A stretch of 64,000 nucleotides of DNA from DASQFQ01 sp038238015 (GTDB taxonomy: Bacteria > Actinomycetota > Thermoleophilia > Solirubrobacterales > Solirubrobacteraceae): the NCBI GenBank assembly GCA_038238015.1, contig JBBRYA010000002.1, forward strand, positions 55,371 to 119,370, written 5' to 3'. The position numbers were made by a program, and so were the translations under genes. The notes beneath the pieces were generated by a model. That model was not told the origin of the DNA and searched no databases. It was given only the letters and a program-made list of their open reading frames with translations. Position 1 is the stretch's first letter; every line of letters begins with the position of its first letter. Positions 59,818 to 64,000 of this stretch are shown piece after piece.

Positions 59818-60148
59818 ACCTCCTGACTGAAATCGCGATCCTCGTGCTCGCCGCCTTCGTGGGACTGGAGGTCATCTCCAAGGTCCCCAACACGCTGCAC
59901 ACCCCGCTGATGTCGGGCACCAACGCGATCCATGGGATCGTGCTGCTGGGCGGGCTGCTGGTGATCGGCCCGGCCGACGGCCTGCTGGCCGACGTGCTGC
60001 TGGTGATCGCGATCGCGTTCGGCACGATCAACGTCATCGGCGGCTTCCTGGTCACCGACCGGATGCTCGGGATGTTCAAGGCCAAGCCGACCGAGAAGGC
60101 GGCGCCCGACGCGCCCGACGCGCCCGAAGCGCCCGAGGAGCCCGAGGG

Positions 60149-60152
<4 letters not shown>
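59814..60152 (+). CDS. pntAB: NAD(P) transhydrogenase subunit alpha, membrane part
   Basis: This 112-residue protein has three hydrophobic helices (EIAILVLAAFVGLEVISKVPNTLHTPLMSGTNAI, GIVLLGGLLVIG, VLLVIAIAFGTINVIGGFLVTDRM), matching the membrane part of PntA. The C-terminus is an acidic repeat (DAPDAPDAPEAPEEPEG) from 9-base repeats in the DNA. It is coupled by ATGA and GTGA overlaps to its neighbours. Confidence 0.93.
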
Positions 60153-61521
<1,369 letters not shown>

Positions 61522-61525
<4 letters not shown>

Positions 61526-62145
61526 GCAACCGCGGCCGCGCCCGGGATCGCGGCGCGCTCGCGGATCTCCTGAAGCAGCCGCACCGACAGCCGCGTCGCG
61601 CTCTCTGACGGCTGCAGGCCGCCCCCGCTCGGGCGGAAGAAGCCCACGTGGATGTGCGGGCGCGTGGGGAAGTTCGCGACGTCGACCGTGCCGGTCACGA
61701 AGCAGCTCACGATCGGCGCCTCGGGCACCTCGCCGGCGAGCCGGCCAAGGCCGCTGCGCGCGCGCAGCGTGCGCCCGCGGCTGCGCGTGCCCTCGGGGAA
61801 GACCCCGATGCACGCCCCGGCCCGCAGGGCCTCGATCGCCCGCGCGAGCGCCCCCACGTCGCCCTTGCCGCGGTCGATCGGGATCTGGCCCATGCCGTTG
61901 AGCACCATGCCGACCGGCTTGTACTTCCACAGCGTGGACTTGGCCAGCGCGTGGATCGGGCGCACGGGTGTCGCGGCGAGCCCGATCGCCAGCGGGTCCC
62001 AGTAGCTGTCGTGGTTGGCGGCGAGCAGCAACGGGCCGGCGGCCGGAACGTGCTCGAGCCCGCTGACCTCCAGCCGGCCCCACAGGCGCAGCACCGGAGT
62101 CGCGCCGAGCATCACTGCGCGGTAGGCGGGCGGCAGGTCGGACAT
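61522..62145 (-). CDS. 1-acyl-sn-glycerol-3-phosphate acyltransferase-like (PlsC)
   Basis: This 207-residue protein has the HX4D motif (ANHDSYWDPLAIGL) and the second block GVFPEGTRSRG. It probably transfers fatty acid to lysophosphatidic acid at the membrane. It has no long membrane helix, as in many soluble-type PlsC enzymes. Confidence 0.9.
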
Positions 62146-62171
62146 GGCCGGCGGGAGCGTAGCCTGCGGCC

Positions 62172-62966
62172 ATGGATCGCGCTGAGCAGAAGGGCGCCGC
62201 GCTGCGCGCCCTCCACGAGGGCGAGCCGTTCATCATCCCCAACCCCTGGGACGCGGGCTCGGCGAAGGTGCTCGAGGCGCTCGGCTTTAAGGCGCTGGCC
62301 ACCACGAGCTCGGGCTTCGCGTTCACGCTCGGGCGCCCGGACGGAAGCGTCACGCTCGACGAGGTGATCGAGCACACGCGCGCGCTCGACCTGGCCACCG
62401 CGCTCCCCGTCTCGGTCGACCTGGAGAACGGCTACGGGCCCGAGCCGGGAGCGGCGGCGCTCGCGATCGTGCGCGCCGCCGAGGCCGGCGCCGCGGGCGC
62501 CTCGATCGAGGACTTCGAGCCCGGCGGCGGGCTCTACCCGCTCGAGCACGCGGCCGAGCGCATCGCCGCGGCGTCCGAGGCGGCCCGCCGCCTGGACGCC
62601 CCGTTCACGCTCACGGCGCGCGCCGAGAACCACATCCGCGGCAACCCCGACCTTGAGGACACGATCGCCCGCCTGCAGGCCTACGAGCGCGCGGGCGCCG
62701 ACGTCCTCTACGCCCCTGGGCTCCGCGACGGCGACCAGATCCGCGCGGTCTGCGCCGCGGTCGCAAGACCCGTCAACGTGCTCGCCCTCCCGGGGATGAG
62801 CCTGCCCGAGATCACCGGGGCGGGGGCGCAGCGTATCAGCGTCGGCGGCGCGCTGACCTGGGTCGCGGTCGGAGCGATGGCGGCCGCCGCCACGCGCCTG
62901 CGCGACCACGGCGACCTCTCCGCGCTGTCCGCCGAGGTCTCCCTAAAGGACTGGCTCGGCGGCTGA
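62172..62966 (+). CDS. isocitrate lyase / PEP mutase family protein
   Basis: This 264-residue TIM-barrel protein has the family signature VDLENGYGPEP, IIPNPWDAGSAKVLEALGFKALATTSSGFAF near the N-terminus, and ASIEDFEPGG. The catalytic KCxS loop of isocitrate lyases is absent. It thus belongs to the large group of PEP-mutase-like proteins such as oxaloacetate decarboxylases or carboxyvinyl-phosphonate-like enzymes. The substrate is unknown. Confidence 0.9.
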   Translation: MDRAEQKGAALRALHEGEPFIIPNPWDAGSAKVLEALGFKALATTSSGFAFTLGRPDGSVTLDEVIEHTRALDLATALPVSVDLENGYGPEPGAAALAIVRAAEAGAAGASIEDFEPGGGLYPLEHAAERIAAASEAARRLDAPFTLTARAENHIRGNPDLEDTIARLQAYERAGADVLYAPGLRDGDQIRAVCAAVARPVNVLALPGMSLPEITGAGAQRISVGGALTWVAVGAMAAAATRLRDHGDLSALSAEVSLKDWLGG

Positions 62967-63586
62967 GCCGCGCTCAGCCGGTGGGCGCCCCGTTCGGTTC
63001 GAGACGACCAGTTTGGTCATGGCAAGTCAGGGCCGGGGTCGCGCGACCCCACGTTGACGGTACCGGGACTGCGGCCCACGCTGGCAAAGGAGGCGATGGA
63101 CACGCGGCGGGCCGCAGGGCCTCCGCGCCTTACTCGCCCCGATGGTCCGCAGCGAGCCAACGGGCTGTGCAAGTAGACGCAGCCCTTGTGGGTAGAGCAT
63201 GTGGACCAGCGACCAGCGACCGGCGTGGCTCGTCGACTACGCGATCCGTACCGAAGCCGGAGGGTCGAACGGGCTCAAGGCGTTTCAGACGGGTCAGCTC
63301 AGGCTTCGACCGCTCGGCCGGCCAGTTCGAGCACCGCGTCGGCACCAGCGGCCACTTCGGAGGCGGTCCTGCCCGCAGAGTCGAGGAGTACGGCCGACGG
63401 CGTACCGGGCGCGGCAAAGGCGTTCCCCGTTGCGAATGAGCTGTCGAGGACGATCGAGGAGCTGAGGCCCATCGCACGGTTGGTCTCGTTCGTAGCCAGC
63501 TCCTGAGGATCAATGCGAGTGCGGTGGAGCTCAGCTCACGAGGTGAGTCGAGGCTCGGCAGTCGCCGGCTCGGACGGCCCGGGGGT
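62967..63586. other. 620-base region with no credible gene
   Basis: Short open frames exist (such as 63199-63465 and the 3' end of a frame at 63397-63506, ending RPIARLVSFVASS), but none has a recognised motif, sustained codon-like pattern or good start. The stretch contains a perfect palindrome GGGGTCGCGCGACCCC (63035-63050) and an inverted repeat GACCA-GTT-TGGTC (63006-63018). It may hold remnants of a lost gene. Confidence 0.5.
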
Positions 63587-64000
63587 ATGCTCGTCCTTCG
63601 AGGGCGTCCACCGAAAGGGGTTTCCTTGCCCCACGTTCGTCCGTCCGGGCTGCCAGGCGCCACCGCGTCGCATGGCGGCAGATCGCCGGTGCTCGCAGAG
63701 CGCGAGGCGAGCAGCACCCAGGTTCCCGAGGAGGAGGGCGTCGAGCTGCGCCGCACGGCCGACGGCAAGGGCGAGGGGGTTCTGGCCACACGCCCGTTCG
63801 CGGCCGGCGAGACCGTCATGGTCGGCTTCCTGGCCGGGGTTCAGACGGGCAACGACTCGCACGCGACGCAGGTGGGTCCCGGCCGCTGGGCGCGCCACGG
63901 CGGCCTGGGACCGAAGGTCAACCACTCCTGCGACCCCAATTGCGGCGTCCGCCTCAACGACGGGCAGGCCTTCGACTTCGTCGCGCGCCAGCCGATCGGC
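63587..64000 (+). CDS. SET-domain protein (probable protein-lysine methyltransferase), 3' end outside window
   Basis: The frame is open from the ATG at 63587 (preceded by GGGGG) to the window end, with no stop in 138 codons. After a variable N-terminus, SET features appear: RRTADGKGEGVLATRPFAAGE, then the key motif KVNHSCDPNCGVR in the region that binds S-adenosylmethionine and substrate Lys. TTG 63626 is an alternative start. Bacterial SET proteins methylate lysines in proteins. The C-terminal part (post-SET) is missing here. Confidence 0.82.
   Translation, partial: MLVLRGRPPKGVSLPHVRPSGLPGATASHGGRSPVLAEREASSTQVPEEEGVELRRTADGKGEGVLATRPFAAGETVMVGFLAGVQTGNDSHATQVGPGRWARHGGLGPKVNHSCDPNCGVRLNDGQAFDFVARQPIG

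Noticed and set aside
62981..63506. Several overlapping short open frames after the PEP-mutase-family gene
   Set aside because: They have no motif, no convincing start and no consistent frame. One is only the leftover end of a frame (RPIARLVSFVASS).

Overview
The window is very GC-rich bacterial chromosome. It has many GTG starts, 4-base ATGA/GTGA stop-start overlaps and only one RNA gene. Gene content (WS/DGAT acyltransferase, MerR- and ECF-type regulators, PRC/DUF2382 protein, split proton-translocating transhydrogenase, DUF6458, PspC, DHA2-type MFS exporters) points to an Actinomycetota chromosome. My best guess is the Thermoleophilia/Solirubrobacterales; this is inference from content and style, because no rRNA is present. 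I see no insertion sequences, phage genes, CRISPR arrays or replication origin.

Layout. 1-8012: tail of a surface protein, then a probable operon of two APC transporters with C-terminal universal-stress domains, two TrkA-type NAD-binding regulators and an FAD reductase, ending against a convergent Crp-like regulator. 8137-9206: tRNA-Gln(CUG) and a lipoprotein phosphoesterase. 9250-13678: a heterodimeric ABC exporter and three small genes, one a four-cysteine protein. 13741-16792: a scrambled SRPBCC gene, a TetR/DUF4386 divergon with two matching operators, and two divergent HIT-type genes, one frameshifted. 16853-24047: a leftward block with an unusual FtsH-like protease overlapping a membrane partner, thioredoxin-like protein, WS/DGAT, VIT-type transporter, a metallopeptidase stub and a secreted protein. 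24084-28489: a glucose dehydrogenase, then an envelope-stress-like island (ECF sigma factor, small protein and frameshifted MscS channel, divergent from a channel-like TM protein and a PRC/DUF2382 protein). 28622-37140: a lipoprotein, two copies of an EamA/MerR divergon (the second decayed), a lytic transglycosylase with no ordinary start codon, an acyl-CoA-ligase/acyl-CoA-dehydrogenase gene graveyard, an HD-GYP phosphodiesterase and a large acyl-CoA dehydrogenase. 37404-39819: ABC-2 exporter and small genes. 39829-45452: LysR regulator divergent from a four-gene catabolic operon (enolase-superfamily enzyme, aldehyde dehydrogenase, 3-hydroxyisobutyrate-dehydrogenase-like enzyme, iron alcohol dehydrogenase). 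45456-50269: NERD-like protein, helical protein, and ribokinase divergent from a three-gene sugar ABC importer. 50273-56618: ECF sigma/MFS divergon, ABM-like protein, YceI protein, second MFS exporter and an RTX-repeat protein. 56673-62966: frameshifted cytochrome P450, HSDL2-like SDR, pntAA-pntAB-pntB, acyltransferase and PEP-mutase-family enzyme. 62967-64000: about 620 bases without a credible gene, then the start of a SET-domain gene that runs off the end.

Functional themes are ion and solute transport with stress control (APC-USP/TrkA, MscS/sigma), export (four transporter systems), redox balance (transhydrogenase, dehydrogenases), and sugar or sugar-acid catabolism. A striking property is the number of genes that keep full family similarity but carry short indels (SRPBCC, HIT, MscS, second EamA, P450). 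They may be real decay or may partly reflect assembly indels, so the reads should be checked before any of them is called dead.
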